From: Buchnera aphidicola (Brachycaudus cardui)
Lineage (GTDB): Bacteria; Pseudomonadota; Gammaproteobacteria; Enterobacterales; Enterobacteriaceae
Length of the DNA stretch: 64,000 bases
Direction: 5' to 3'
Assembly (NCBI RefSeq): GCF_005081945.1
Contig: NZ_CP034879.1
Location: 124,001-188,000, forward strand
Positions 55,021 through 64,000 of this stretch are shown here, in pieces; the first letter of the stretch is position 1, and every line of letters starts with the position of its first letter. Made by a program: the position numbers and the translations under genes. Below the pieces are notes generated by a model, which ran no database searches, was not told where the DNA came from, and worked only from the letters and a program-made list of their open reading frames with translations.

Positions 55021-56493
55021 ATGACAACAAATTTACAACAATTAATAGCATTTTCGCCTTTTTTAATTGTACTATTCACTGTAATAGCAGTTGTATTTTT
55101 TATTGCTTATAATAGAAATCATTGTTTTGTTTCTGTGTTTAGTTCACTCGGCTTAATATCTTCATTATCTTCATTATATTTTTTAAATACTATTGTTCCA
55201 ATAGATATCAATTGTTTATTTTATATTAATAATTATTCTATTTTTTATATTGGAATGATTATTATTGCGAGTATTAGCACATGTATTTTTGCATACCCAT
55301 CGTTATTAAAATATCCATTTAATAAAGAAGAATTTTATTTACTGATACTTATATCTACATTAGGAGCTATGTCGTTAATCATTTCTAATCATATGGCCTC
55401 TTTTTTAGTCAGCATTGAACTAACATCTTTACCAATATTTGGTTTAATTGGTTATTCTAGTTATAAAAAACAGTCTTTAGAAGCTTCATTTAAATATGTT
55501 ATTCTATCTGGTGTTACATCTAGTTTTTTATTACTTGGTATTGCTTGGGTGTATTCTATTTGTGGAAGTTTAAATTTTATATCTATCAATAAAGCATTTA
55601 ATATATTATCTTTGAGCGAAAAAACAGTCGTATTATTTGGTATTAGTATGATATTATTATCTTTATTATTTAAATTATCTATTGTACCATTTCATTTATG
55701 GACTCCTGACGTTTATGAAGGCACCCCTGCTTTAGTATTATCTTTTTTTTCTACCGTGGGGAAAATTGCAACTTTTTATGTATTATTAAATTTATTGACA
55801 TGTTTTTCTATTTCTGATCATAAAATATTATATTTTTTAATATCATTGTGTACTATTTTTTCGATGTTATTTGGTAATTTAATGGCTCTTTTTCAAAAAA
55901 ATTTCAAGAGATTTTTAGGGTATTCATCAATATCACAAATGGGATATCTTTTTATAGTATTACTTGTATTAGATAATAATTATATATTTTCTTTAGAAGC
56001 GAGTACTATATATTTGTTTGCTTATTTATTTAGTAATATAGTTTGTTTTGGTATTATTGATTTAATTTCTAGTTCAGATAAAAAAAATGATGCACATTTA
56101 ATATCTTCATATCAAGGATTATTTTGGTCACATCCTATTTTATCTACTGTTTTAACACTTGTTCTACTATCTTTGGCAGGCATTCCAATAACTTTAGGAT
56201 TTATAGGGAAATTTTATATATTATCAATTATTGTTAAAGAACATTTATGGATGATTGGTTTTTCATTTTTAGTCGCTACATTGTTAGGTGTTTATTGTTA
56301 CTTGAGAGTTATTATTACTTTATACTCAAGTTCTTCATCATTATTTGTGCAAAAAGATTTAAAGATATTAAATAATTTAGTATATACTCCTTCTAAAATA
56401 GTTATAGTTTTTTCAGGATTAATCTTATTAATATTAGGGATATATCCAAATCCATTGATTAGCTTACTAAAGCTATCTTCATTATTTGAATAA
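55021..56493 (+). CDS. nuoN: NADH-quinone oxidoreductase subunit N
   Basis: Third antiporter-like subunit, 490 residues (E. coli 485). Helix-5 region FLVSIELTSLPIFGLIGY, then KLSIVPFHLWTPDVYEGTPALV and KIATFYVLL, and KNFKRFLGYSSISQMGYLF. Six bp after nuoM. Last gene of the nuo operon; the alx-like gene begins 47 bp later without a visible terminator between them. Confidence 0.96.
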   Translation: MTTNLQQLIAFSPFLIVLFTVIAVVFFIAYNRNHCFVSVFSSLGLISSLSSLYFLNTIVPIDINCLFYINNYSIFYIGMIIIASISTCIFAYPSLLKYPFNKEEFYLLILISTLGAMSLIISNHMASFLVSIELTSLPIFGLIGYSSYKKQSLEASFKYVILSGVTSSFLLLGIAWVYSICGSLNFISINKAFNILSLSEKTVVLFGISMILLSLLFKLSIVPFHLWTPDVYEGTPALVLSFFSTVGKIATFYVLLNLLTCFSISDHKILYFLISLCTIFSMLFGNLMALFQKNFKRFLGYSSISQMGYLFIVLLVLDNNYIFSLEASTIYLFAYLFSNIVCFGIIDLISSSDKKNDAHLISSYQGLFWSHPILSTVLTLVLLSLAGIPITLGFIGKFYILSIIVKEHLWMIGFSFLVATLLGVYCYLRVIITLYSSSSSLFVQKDLKILNNLVYTPSKIVIVFSGLILLILGIYPNPLISLLKLSSLFE

Positions 56494-56540
56494 TTACAAA
56501 TATTTTTTTAAAAAAAATAGGATTGAGATTAGTGATTTAT

Positions 56541-57485
56541 ATGCATTCTATGAAATTACTTTGGAGTATTTTTTTTTTCTTAATTGTAATTATATTCATA
56601 ATAGATCATTACATCTACAAAAAGAACAAAATACAAGAAAAATTTTTAAAAAAATCTTTTTTTTATTGTTTTTATTGGTTTTTTTTATCTTTATTTTTCG
56701 TGATAATTTTTTGGTTTATTACGTATAAGAATCAAGGTCCTGCAATCGCTAATGAAAATATTATAATATTTTTTACTGGATATTTATTAGAAATATTACT
56801 TTCAATTGATAATGTGTTTGTATGGTTTCTTATTTTTAAATCGTTAAAGATACCAAAAATTTTTCAAAGAAAAGTGTTGTTATATGGGATATGGAGTGCA
56901 GTAATACTGCGTGCTAGTATAATTTTTTATGGGCAAATATTATTTTCTAAATATCATTGGATATTATATTTTTTTGGTGTATTTTTTTTATTGACTAGCT
57001 TAAAAATGATTTTTTTTAATACTAAAAATAGTACGAAAGAAAAAAATATTAGAATGTTTTGGATTTCTAATGTTTTTAGAGTTTCTCACTGTATTGATAA
57101 TAAAAAATTTTTTTTTATATCAGATAAAAAATTATTTATTACTCCTCTATTATTGTCTTTAATTATGATAGAGTTAAGTGATATTATATTTTCAATAGAT
57201 AGCATTCCTGCCGTTTTTTTTATTACTGATAATTTTTTTATTATATTGACTTCAAATATCTTTGCAGTATTAGGATTAAGATCTATATATTTTTTAATAT
57301 CAGTTATTATAGAAAAATATCCTGAAATTGAATATGGATTATCAGGGGTATTAATATTTATTGCATTTAAAATACTACTTGAAAAATTTTTTGTTATATC
57401 AACATTTCTTACATTATTAATAATATTAATAATACTAATTATTCCATGTATGATTAAAAGAATTTTATATTTTAGAAGACAGTAA
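56541..57485 (+). CDS. alx: TerC/Alx-family integral membrane protein
   Basis: Nine or so membrane segments over 314 residues. TerC-family signatures are LLEILLSIDNVFVW with its paired acidic residues, and the repeat IELSDIIFSIDSIPAVFFITDN plus FAVLGLRSIYF. Closest to E. coli Alx (YgjT), implicated in manganese homeostasis. In E. coli a Mn- and pH-responsive leader controls alx; here only 47 bp separate it from nuoN, so that element is absent and read-through from nuo is likely. ATG 56541 chosen; ATG 56550 also possible. Confidence 0.85.
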   Translation: MHSMKLLWSIFFFLIVIIFIIDHYIYKKNKIQEKFLKKSFFYCFYWFFLSLFFVIIFWFITYKNQGPAIANENIIIFFTGYLLEILLSIDNVFVWFLIFKSLKIPKIFQRKVLLYGIWSAVILRASIIFYGQILFSKYHWILYFFGVFFLLTSLKMIFFNTKNSTKEKNIRMFWISNVFRVSHCIDNKKFFFISDKKLFITPLLLSLIMIELSDIIFSIDSIPAVFFITDNFFIILTSNIFAVLGLRSIYFLISVIIEKYPEIEYGLSGVLIFIAFKILLEKFFVISTFLTLLIILIILIIPCMIKRILYFRRQ

Positions 57486-57728
57486 AAGTTTTTTATTTAA
57501 GATATAATATATTTTTTTATAAAAAGATTTTAGAATTATCATATAATATAATTATGATTATAATCTAAATCTTTTAAAATTTTCATTTTATAAAAATAAT
57601 TTTATCTATAAAAGTCATTTTTAGTCTATAAACATTTTATGTTTAGTGTTTTGAATAATTTATATATTTAAAAAATATTTATATTTTTATTCCATTTTTT
57701 TGTTATGTAATATAATTATAAGAGTTAC

Positions 57729-58991
57729 ATGTATAATAACAATTCTTTATCTATGTGGTTAAAATATTTAGAAAAAATTGATAAAACAATAATCTTTAAT
57801 CTTAATGAGTTAAAATCTATTGCTAAAAAATTAAACTTATTAAATTTTAAAGAGTTTATTTTTACTGTCGCAGGTACTAACGGTAAAGGTACAACTTGTG
57901 CAATGTTAGAAACATTGCTTTTAAAATCAGGTTATAAAGTAGGATTGTACACTTCTCCTCATTTGATTAGTTATTTAGAACGGGTGAGAATTAATGGTTC
58001 TATTCTCAATGAAGAACAACATATTTCTTCTTTTAAATATATAGAATTAGTTAGATGCTCGACTGTATTAAGTTATTTTGAATTTATCACACTAGCAGCA
58101 TTAATGTTATTTAAACAATATTCATTAGATGTAATTATACTAGAAGTAGGTTTAGGTGGACGATTAGATGCTACTAATATTATTGATTCCGATTTATCTA
58201 TCATTACTAATATAGGAATAGATCATACTTATATATTAGGAAAAAATCGTTTCAGTATTGCACGTGAAAAATCTGGTATTTTTAGAAAGAATAAAATTTC
58301 TGTAATTGGAGAAAAAAATATTCCAGATTCTATGAATCAAATAGCTAAAGAAAAAAAAACCATATTAAAAAAAATTAATAAAGATTGGTCATGGAATAAA
58401 AAGAATAATCATTGGAATTTTATTCATTCGAATATTGAATTACATGGTTTACCTTTAACTCATATACCACTATCTAATACAGCTATTGCTTTATCTGCAT
58501 TATATTATGCTGGTTTTAAAATTACTGAAGAAGTAGTAAGAAAATCTATTTCTACTGTAAATCTACCTGGTAGATTTCAAATTATTTCTACTTTCCCATA
58601 TATTATTGTAGATGTAGCTCATAATCCTCATGCCTCTTTATATTTATTTAAAAAAATAAATAATTTAAATTTGACAGGAAAAATATATGCATTAGTAGGG
58701 TTTTTAAAAGATAAAGATATTACTGGAATTATTAATCCTTTTAAAAATACTATTAATTATTGGTATGCTGCACCTTTACAAACTAACCGTACTGCTACTA
58801 TAGAACAATTAAAAAAATTTTTACCTTCAGATAATACTTTAGTATTGAATAGTATTTATGAATCTTATAAAATAATACGTATATCATTAAAAAAACAAGA
58901 TGCTATTTTAATATTTGGTTCTTTTTTAACGGTTTCAGAATTTATTTCCGCAAAAAATATAGAAGATAATGTAAATATATCAAAAATATAA
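57729..58991 (+). CDS. folC: Dihydrofolate synthase / folylpolyglutamate synthase
   Basis: Adds glutamate to dihydropteroate and to folates. 420 residues (E. coli 422). Mur-ligase-like P-loop VAGTNGKGTT, then YTSPHLISYLERVRING, EVGLGGRLDATNI, SIITNIGIDH and DVAHNPHA. Preceded by 243 bp of AT-rich non-coding DNA in which I see no ORF; accD, which precedes folC in E. coli, is absent. dedD, which follows in E. coli, is also gone: cvpA starts 13 bp later. Confidence 0.95.
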   Translation: MYNNNSLSMWLKYLEKIDKTIIFNLNELKSIAKKLNLLNFKEFIFTVAGTNGKGTTCAMLETLLLKSGYKVGLYTSPHLISYLERVRINGSILNEEQHISSFKYIELVRCSTVLSYFEFITLAALMLFKQYSLDVIILEVGLGGRLDATNIIDSDLSIITNIGIDHTYILGKNRFSIAREKSGIFRKNKISVIGEKNIPDSMNQIAKEKKTILKKINKDWSWNKKNNHWNFIHSNIELHGLPLTHIPLSNTAIALSALYYAGFKITEEVVRKSISTVNLPGRFQIISTFPYIIVDVAHNPHASLYLFKKINNLNLTGKIYALVGFLKDKDITGIINPFKNTINYWYAAPLQTNRTATIEQLKKFLPSDNTLVLNSIYESYKIIRISLKKQDAILIFGSFLTVSEFISAKNIEDNVNISKI

Positions 58992-59004
58992 TTTTGGAAA
59001 ATTT

Positions 59005-59457
59005 ATGTTTCTAATAGATTATATTATTGTTTTTACTGTTTTTATTTCAATTTTTTTAGGTTTATCACGTGGTTTTTTACAAGAATTTATTTCTTCTTTT
59101 TTTTGGTTTTTTAATTTTTATTTTTTTTATAAGTATTATTATTTTAGTTCTTTTTATATAAATGCTTTTCAAGATATTTTTTTTAAAAATAAAATTTTAA
59201 TATTAATTATATTTTTTTTTATTATAAAAAAAATATTAAATTATGGTGTGCAAAAAATAATTAAAAAAATAAATCTTGTTTTTTTAAATATTATTTTAGG
59301 AGGTTTGTTTGGAATATTTCGTAGTTTTATATTAGTATTTCTATTTCTGTTAATTTTTAAACATTTTTCTAGTGCTCTAAGCTATTATACTTATATACAA
59401 AGTTCGTTTTTAATTAATGTTTTTTTTAAAATTACATACTTTTTTATTAATTTATAA
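59005..59457 (+). CDS. cvpA: CvpA-family inner-membrane protein
   Basis: 150 residues (E. coli 162), four hydrophobic segments. N-terminal DYIIVFTVFISIFLGLSRGFLQEFISSFFW and GGLFGIFRSFIL mark the CvpA family. Originally linked to colicin V export, later to envelope stress tolerance; exact function unsettled. Very rich in Phe, Ile and Lys from AT pressure. purF, next in E. coli, is absent. Confidence 0.88.
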   Translation: MFLIDYIIVFTVFISIFLGLSRGFLQEFISSFFWFFNFYFFYKYYYFSSFYINAFQDIFFKNKILILIIFFFIIKKILNYGVQKIIKKINLVFLNIILGGLFGIFRSFILVFLFLLIFKHFSSALSYYTYIQSSFLINVFFKITYFFINL

Positions 59458-59475
59458 TAATTCTTTTTTTAAAAA

Positions 59476-59520
59476 CTAAGCACATTTTTTATAAAATACA
59501 GAGGAGTATAGTGTGCTTAG
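59476..59520 (-). terminator. Terminator for prs, between cvpA and prs
   Basis: CTAAGCACA (59476-59484) pairs with TGTGCTTAG (59512-59520). A smaller ATAC/GTAT stem lies inside the 27-nt loop. On the minus strand the stem runs straight into TTTTT, so it probably ends prs transcription. Confidence 0.6.
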
Positions 59521-59553
59521 CATTGTATATATTAAATTAATATAAAAAATGTA

Positions 59554-60516
<963 letters not shown>

Positions 60517-60590
60517 TTATTATGTATTTTAAATCAATAGTATTTTTTATATTTCATCTTGAATAAATTATTGATATAAAAATATTTTTC

Positions 60591-61481
60591 TTAATTAATA
60601 AACAATATATTTTTTTTATAAAGCATATTATGTAATGGTGAAATATTAACACTTTTTGAGATAAATCCTTTCATATTTTTAGGGATCAAAGCAAGAATTT
60701 TTTGTGCAGATTTTTTGTCACTAAATTCAGAAAAAATACAAGATCCTGTACCACTCATACGTGAAGGTGCATATGTAGATAGAATTGAAAGTAATTGTTT
60801 TATATGAATAAATTTTTGTATTACAAGATCTTGAAAATCGTTTTTAAAAGGCATCTTTAATAATATTTTGATAGGTTTTTTAGTGCTATTACTTTTCAAT
60901 AAGGGATTTGAAAACATATTTTTTGTTAATATCTGAATATTAGGATATACAACTAAATACCATTTCTCTTTTTGTGTAATAGGATATAATATTTCTCCTA
61001 TTCCTTCAATAACAGCTGTATGTCCCATAATAAAACCAGGTACATCTGTTCCTATTTTTAGACCAAATACAGATAGTTCTTCTAATGTAAATTGTGTATT
61101 CCATAATTGATTTAAAGCAATAAAAGTAGTTGCAGCATTAGAAGAAGCTCCTCCTAATCCACTTCCTAAAGGGATTCTTTTTTTTAAAAATATTTTTGCT
61201 CCAAAATTAGTGTTGTGTATTTTACCGTAAAGTAATGCTTGTTCTTTTAATATTTGAGCTGCATGTATAATACTATTTTTAATATTTATAAGAGATTGTT
61301 TTCTGGTAAATAGTTGAACATGACTAGTTTTATTAGGAACTATTGTTAGTGTATCTCCGTAATTAAGAATTTGGAATAAGGTCTGTATGTAGTGATATCC
61401 ATCTAGACGTATACCAGTCACGTATAAAAATAGATTAATTTTTGCAGGCGATGGCCATGTATATATCATTTTAAGATTCAT
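60591..61481 (-). CDS. ispE: 4-diphosphocytidyl-2-C-methyl-D-erythritol kinase
   Basis: GHMP kinase of the MEP isoprenoid pathway, together with ispH in this window. About 296 residues (E. coli 283). The PSPAKINLFLYVTG start, the ATP loop PLGSGLGGASSNAAT, GTDVPGFI and the end PSRMSGTGSCIF are clear. ATG 61469 would match the E. coli N-terminus more exactly (MIYTWPSPAK); neither candidate has a good ribosome-binding site. In E. coli lolB and hemA lie between ispE and prfA; both are missing. Confidence 0.94.
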   Translation of the reverse strand: MNLKMIYTWPSPAKINLFLYVTGIRLDGYHYIQTLFQILNYGDTLTIVPNKTSHVQLFTRKQSLINIKNSIIHAAQILKEQALLYGKIHNTNFGAKIFLKKRIPLGSGLGGASSNAATTFIALNQLWNTQFTLEELSVFGLKIGTDVPGFIMGHTAVIEGIGEILYPITQKEKWYLVVYPNIQILTKNMFSNPLLKSNSTKKPIKILLKMPFKNDFQDLVIQKFIHIKQLLSILSTYAPSRMSGTGSCIFSEFSDKKSAQKILALIPKNMKGFISKSVNISPLHNMLYKKNILFIN

Positions 61482-61663
61482 TTTTTTTATTAAAACAATG
61501 TTTTATATTAGTTTTATTAAAATTACAATAGAAATATTAAAAAATGATATAATTATTATAGTATAGTTATTTTAATTTTTTTATATATGTTAAATTGTTA
61601 ACATAAAATGTTTTTTGTTAATTAATAATTGTTTTAAAAAATTCTGATAAATGGAAAAATTTT

Positions 61664-62737
61664 ATGAATAATTCTATTTTTAATAAATTACAATCTTTAC
61701 GAAATCGTTATCAAGAAATTGAAATTATGCTTACTCAAAAAAATATTATATCAAATCGAGAGCGTTTAAAAACTTTATCTCAAGAATATTTAAAACTTTC
61801 TGAAATTGTAAAATATTTTATTAAATGGGAAAAAGTAGAAATTGATATTAAAAATATTCATTCTTTATTTGAAGATCTAGAAATGCAAGATATAGCAGCA
61901 GAAGAACTATTAATATTTAAAGAAAAAAAGAAAACACTTGAAGATAAAATTTATAAATTATTATTACCTGAAGATCCTAATGATAAAAATAGTTGTTTTA
62001 TTGAGATTAGAGCTGCAACAGGTGGGGATGAATCTTCTATTTTTGCTGGTGAATTGTTTAGAATGTATACACGATATGCTGAATCGTATTCATGGAAAAT
62101 AGGAATTGTTAATATTAGTGAGAGTGAAAAAGGAGGGTTTAAAGAAATAATTGCAAAAATTACAGGAAAAGGTGCTTGTGGTCGTTTAAAATTCGAATCT
62201 GGTGGTCATCGTGTACAAAGAGTTCCAGAAACAGAATCACAAGGAAGAGTTCATACATCAACATGCACTGTTGCCATTATGCCTGTAGTTCCTAAAGAAG
62301 AAAAAGAAGAAATTAATATCTCTGATTTAAAAATAGATACTTTTCGTTCTTCTGGTGCTGGAGGTCAGCATGTTAATACTACTGATTCTGCAATTCGAAT
62401 TACTCATATTCCTACTGGACATGTAGTTGAATGTCAGGATGAACGATCACAACATAAAAATAAAGCGAAAGCATTATCTATTTTATCTGCTCGTGTTTAT
62501 GCTGCTAAATTAGAAAAAAGTCAAAAAGAAAATTCTTCTATGAGACGTATTTTATTAGGTAGTGGTCAACGTTCTGATAGAAATAGAACATATAACTTCC
62601 CTCAAAATAGAATTACAGATCATAGAATTAATCTTACTATATATAAATTAGATGAAGTATTACAGGGAAAACTAGATTTATTAGTAGAACCAATTATTCA
62701 AGAGTATCAAGCTGATATGTTTTCTTCTTTGTCTTAA
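61664..62737 (+). CDS. prfA: Peptide chain release factor 1
   Basis: Terminates translation at UAA and UAG. 357 residues (E. coli 360). The stop-codon tripeptide PxT is PET (RVPETESQG), and the catalytic GGQ loop is [17 protein letters not shown], the Gln being the PrmC methylation target. C-terminal [22 protein letters not shown] is intact. Divergent from ispE over 182 bp with no trace of hemA that I can recognise. Confidence 0.97.
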   Translation: MNNSIFNKLQSLRNRYQEIEIMLTQKNIISNRERLKTLSQEYLKLSEIVKYFIKWEKVEIDIKNIHSLFEDLEMQDIAAEELLIFKEKKKTLEDKIYKLLLPEDPNDKNSCFIEIRAATGGDESSIFAGELFRMYTRYAESYSWKIGIVNISESEKGGFKEIIAKITGKGACGRLKFESGGHRVQRVPETESQGRVHTSTCTVAIMPVVPKEEKEEINISDLKIDTFRSSGAGGQHVNTTDSAIRITHIPTGHVVECQDERSQHKNKAKALSILSARVYAAKLEKSQKENSSMRRILLGSGQRSDRNRTYNFPQNRITDHRINLTIYKLDEVLQGKLDLLVEPIIQEYQADMFSSLS

Positions 62738-62744
62738 TAAAAAT

Positions 62745-63587
62745 ATGAATATATTAAAATGGTTAAATAAAACTATTAAAATATTGTCTTGTGTTGATAA
62801 TCCTAAATATGAAGCTGAATTTTTATTGACTTACGTATCTGGATATAATCGTAGTTTTATTATAACTTCTGATAGAGTTGAATTAAGTCAAAAACAATAT
62901 CAATATTTAAATTACTTAGTTTATCGTAGATCTTTAGGAGAACCTATAGCTTATATAATAGGAGAAAAAGAATTTTGGTCTTTGTCTTTACGTGTTTCAT
63001 ATGATACTCTTATTCCAAGACCTGATACAGAAATTTTAGTAGAACAAGTATTATTTAAAATTATTAATAATAAATCGACGTTAATTCTTGATTTAGGTAC
63101 TGGATGTGGAGCTATTGCTTTAGCTTTAGCGAAGTCTTGTGTGAACTGTTACGTTATTGGTGTTGATAAATCAAAAAAAGCACTTGATATTGCTCGAATT
63201 AATGCGTTGCAATTAAAAATAAAAAATGTTTCTTTCTTATTTAGCAACTGGTTTTCACATATAAATAAAAAATTTGATATTATTGTGAGTAACCCACCAT
63301 ATATTAGTAAAAAAGAAATTACATTGCTTAAAAAAGATATTTTTTTTGAACCGTTTGATGCTCTTATATCAGATAAGAATGGACTTTCAGATATTGAAAA
63401 TATTATCCAACAAGCAAAAAAATATTTATTTATTGGAGGTTGGTTATTAATTGAACATGGATGGCAGCAAAAAATACAAGTACAATCTTTATTTAAAAAA
63501 TATAATTTTTTTGAAATAGAATCTTATCAAGACTATGGAGGCAATGATCGTGTGACAATTGGAAGACATTTAATAAATAAAAATTAA
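62745..63587 (+). CDS. prmC: Release factor glutamine methyltransferase PrmC (HemK)
   Basis: SAM-dependent enzyme that methylates the GGQ glutamine of RF1 and RF2. 280 residues (E. coli 277). N-terminal RF-recognition bundle, SAM motif ILDLGTGCGAIALALA, catalytic SNPPYISKKE, and C-terminal GNDRVTIGR. Seven bp after prfA, so the factor and its modifier are co-expressed. Confidence 0.96.
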   Translation: MNILKWLNKTIKILSCVDNPKYEAEFLLTYVSGYNRSFIITSDRVELSQKQYQYLNYLVYRRSLGEPIAYIIGEKEFWSLSLRVSYDTLIPRPDTEILVEQVLFKIINNKSTLILDLGTGCGAIALALAKSCVNCYVIGVDKSKKALDIARINALQLKIKNVSFLFSNWFSHINKKFDIIVSNPPYISKKEITLLKKDIFFEPFDALISDKNGLSDIENIIQQAKKYLFIGGWLLIEHGWQQKIQVQSLFKKYNFFEIESYQDYGGNDRVTIGRHLINKN

Positions 63588-63737
63588 TTACTTTTTAAAA
63601 AAGTTTTTAAAAATAAAAACTATGTTGTTTTAACAATAAAAATGTTATATTTTAATATAAAATATATATTAATTATATAAATACTTATTATAATTTGAAT
63701 GTTTAATTATTTAAAAAATATTAATATTACTAATAAT

Positions 63738-64000
63738 ATGAAAGCTTCTTCTAATATTGACTTTTCTACATTATCACTTTTTGAATCTATGATTAAGGCT
63801 TCTCAAGTTATTCGAGAAGATTTTCCTACTATTTTCGTTCGATCTGAATTAAAACATAGAATACAAGAAGCGGAATCTTATGTTGCATCTGAATATGAAC
63901 CAAATCGACAATTAGAAAAATTGTTAGAATTATTTTATATTCATTGGAATTTTGGTGGTGCAAGTGGTATTTATCAACTTTCAGATACATTATGGATTGA
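63738..64000 (+). CDS. ychA: YchA/SirB1-family protein, 3' end outside window
   Basis: Only the first 87 codons are visible. From ATG 63738 the reading is MKASSNIDFSTLSLFESM, then ASQVIREDFP, EYEPNRQLEKLLELFYIHWNF and GASGIYQLSDTLWI, matching E. coli YchA (SirB1, transglutaminase-like/TPR family), which follows prmC-ychQ. Position agrees with the enterobacterial order with ychQ lost. Molecular function is not established. An upstream ATG near 63700 may be out of frame. Confidence 0.8.
   Translation, partial: MKASSNIDFSTLSLFESMIKASQVIREDFPTIFVRSELKHRIQEAESYVASEYEPNRQLEKLLELFYIHWNFGGASGIYQLSDTLWI

Noticed and set aside
57486..57728. accD remnant ahead of folC
   Set aside because: No reading frame or recognisable segment found in the 243 bp; nearly all A/T.
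61482..61663. Pseudogene of hemA or lolB between ispE and prfA
   Set aside because: The 182 bp gap shows no recognisable codons of either gene; it more likely holds two divergent promoters.
63588..63640. Terminator after prmC (ACTTTTT/AAAAAGT)
   Set aside because: The stem is almost only A-T and such inverted repeats are common by chance here.

Overview
The window is a gene-dense, very AT-rich stretch of an insect-endosymbiont chromosome. Gene content, gene order and E. coli-like protein sequences on a strongly A+T-biased background point to Buchnera aphidicola (aphid primary symbiont) or a very close relative. No species or strain is claimed. There are no phage genes, insertion sequences, CRISPR arrays, toxin-antitoxin systems, rRNAs or recognisable tRNAs. 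I found no undescribed multi-gene system. The interest lies in how ancestral enterobacterial genes and signals have been lost, broken or kept.

Layout. 1-2.7 kb: end of nth, then priA, which has a frameshift in an A10 run. 2.8-7.0 kb: tyrS, a sufA-like iron-sulfur carrier (minus strand), ydiK, and aroH with a strong terminator. 7.2-14.3 kb: the enterobacterial cluster thrS-infC-rpmI-rplT-pheS-pheT-ihfA. 14.3-16.9 kb: queA-tgt-yajC. 16.9-19.9 kb: glyQ-glyS (minus strand). 20.1-22.1 kb: folE, nfo, rplY. 22.2-26.2 kb: yabI (minus strand), surA, ksgA, apaH. 26.2-37.4 kb: a long minus-strand block of folA, carB-carA, dapB-ispH-lspA-ileS-ribF. 37.6 kb: rpsT. 37.9-41.1 kb: dnaK-dnaJ (minus strand) behind a well preserved sigma-32 promoter. 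41.5-56.5 kb: the complete nuoA-N operon for respiratory complex I, in which nuoE is frameshifted in an A9 run. 56.5-63.6 kb: an alx/TerC-family gene, folC, cvpA, then prs and ispE (minus strand), then prfA and prmC. The window ends inside a ychA/sirB1 homologue.

How the genes work together. Translation and its quality control dominate: five aminoacyl-tRNA synthetases, IF3, L35, L20, L25, S20, RF1 with its methylase PrmC, KsgA and the queuosine genes. Nutritional genes serve essential amino acid supply: aroH opens the aromatic pathway, carAB makes carbamoyl phosphate for arginine and pyrimidines, and dapB serves lysine and peptidoglycan. Cofactor genes are folE, folA and folC (folate), ribF (FMN/FAD) and ispH and ispE (isoprenoids). 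Complex I is the main energy machine.

Main points for a second look. (1) Two genes, priA and nuoE, are each interrupted once, inside a poly(A) run, and both would be restored by one extra A. (2) PriA has lost its ATPase and helicase motifs but keeps all eight zinc cysteines. (3) ThrRS has lost all four editing-site residues, and PheRS beta has lost its editing residues, whereas IleRS keeps most of its own. (4) Non-AUG starts known from E. coli are kept in infC (AUU), carA (UUG) and rpsT (UUG). (5) The dnaK heat-shock promoter and a hairpin at the pheST attenuator position survive despite strong AT drift.
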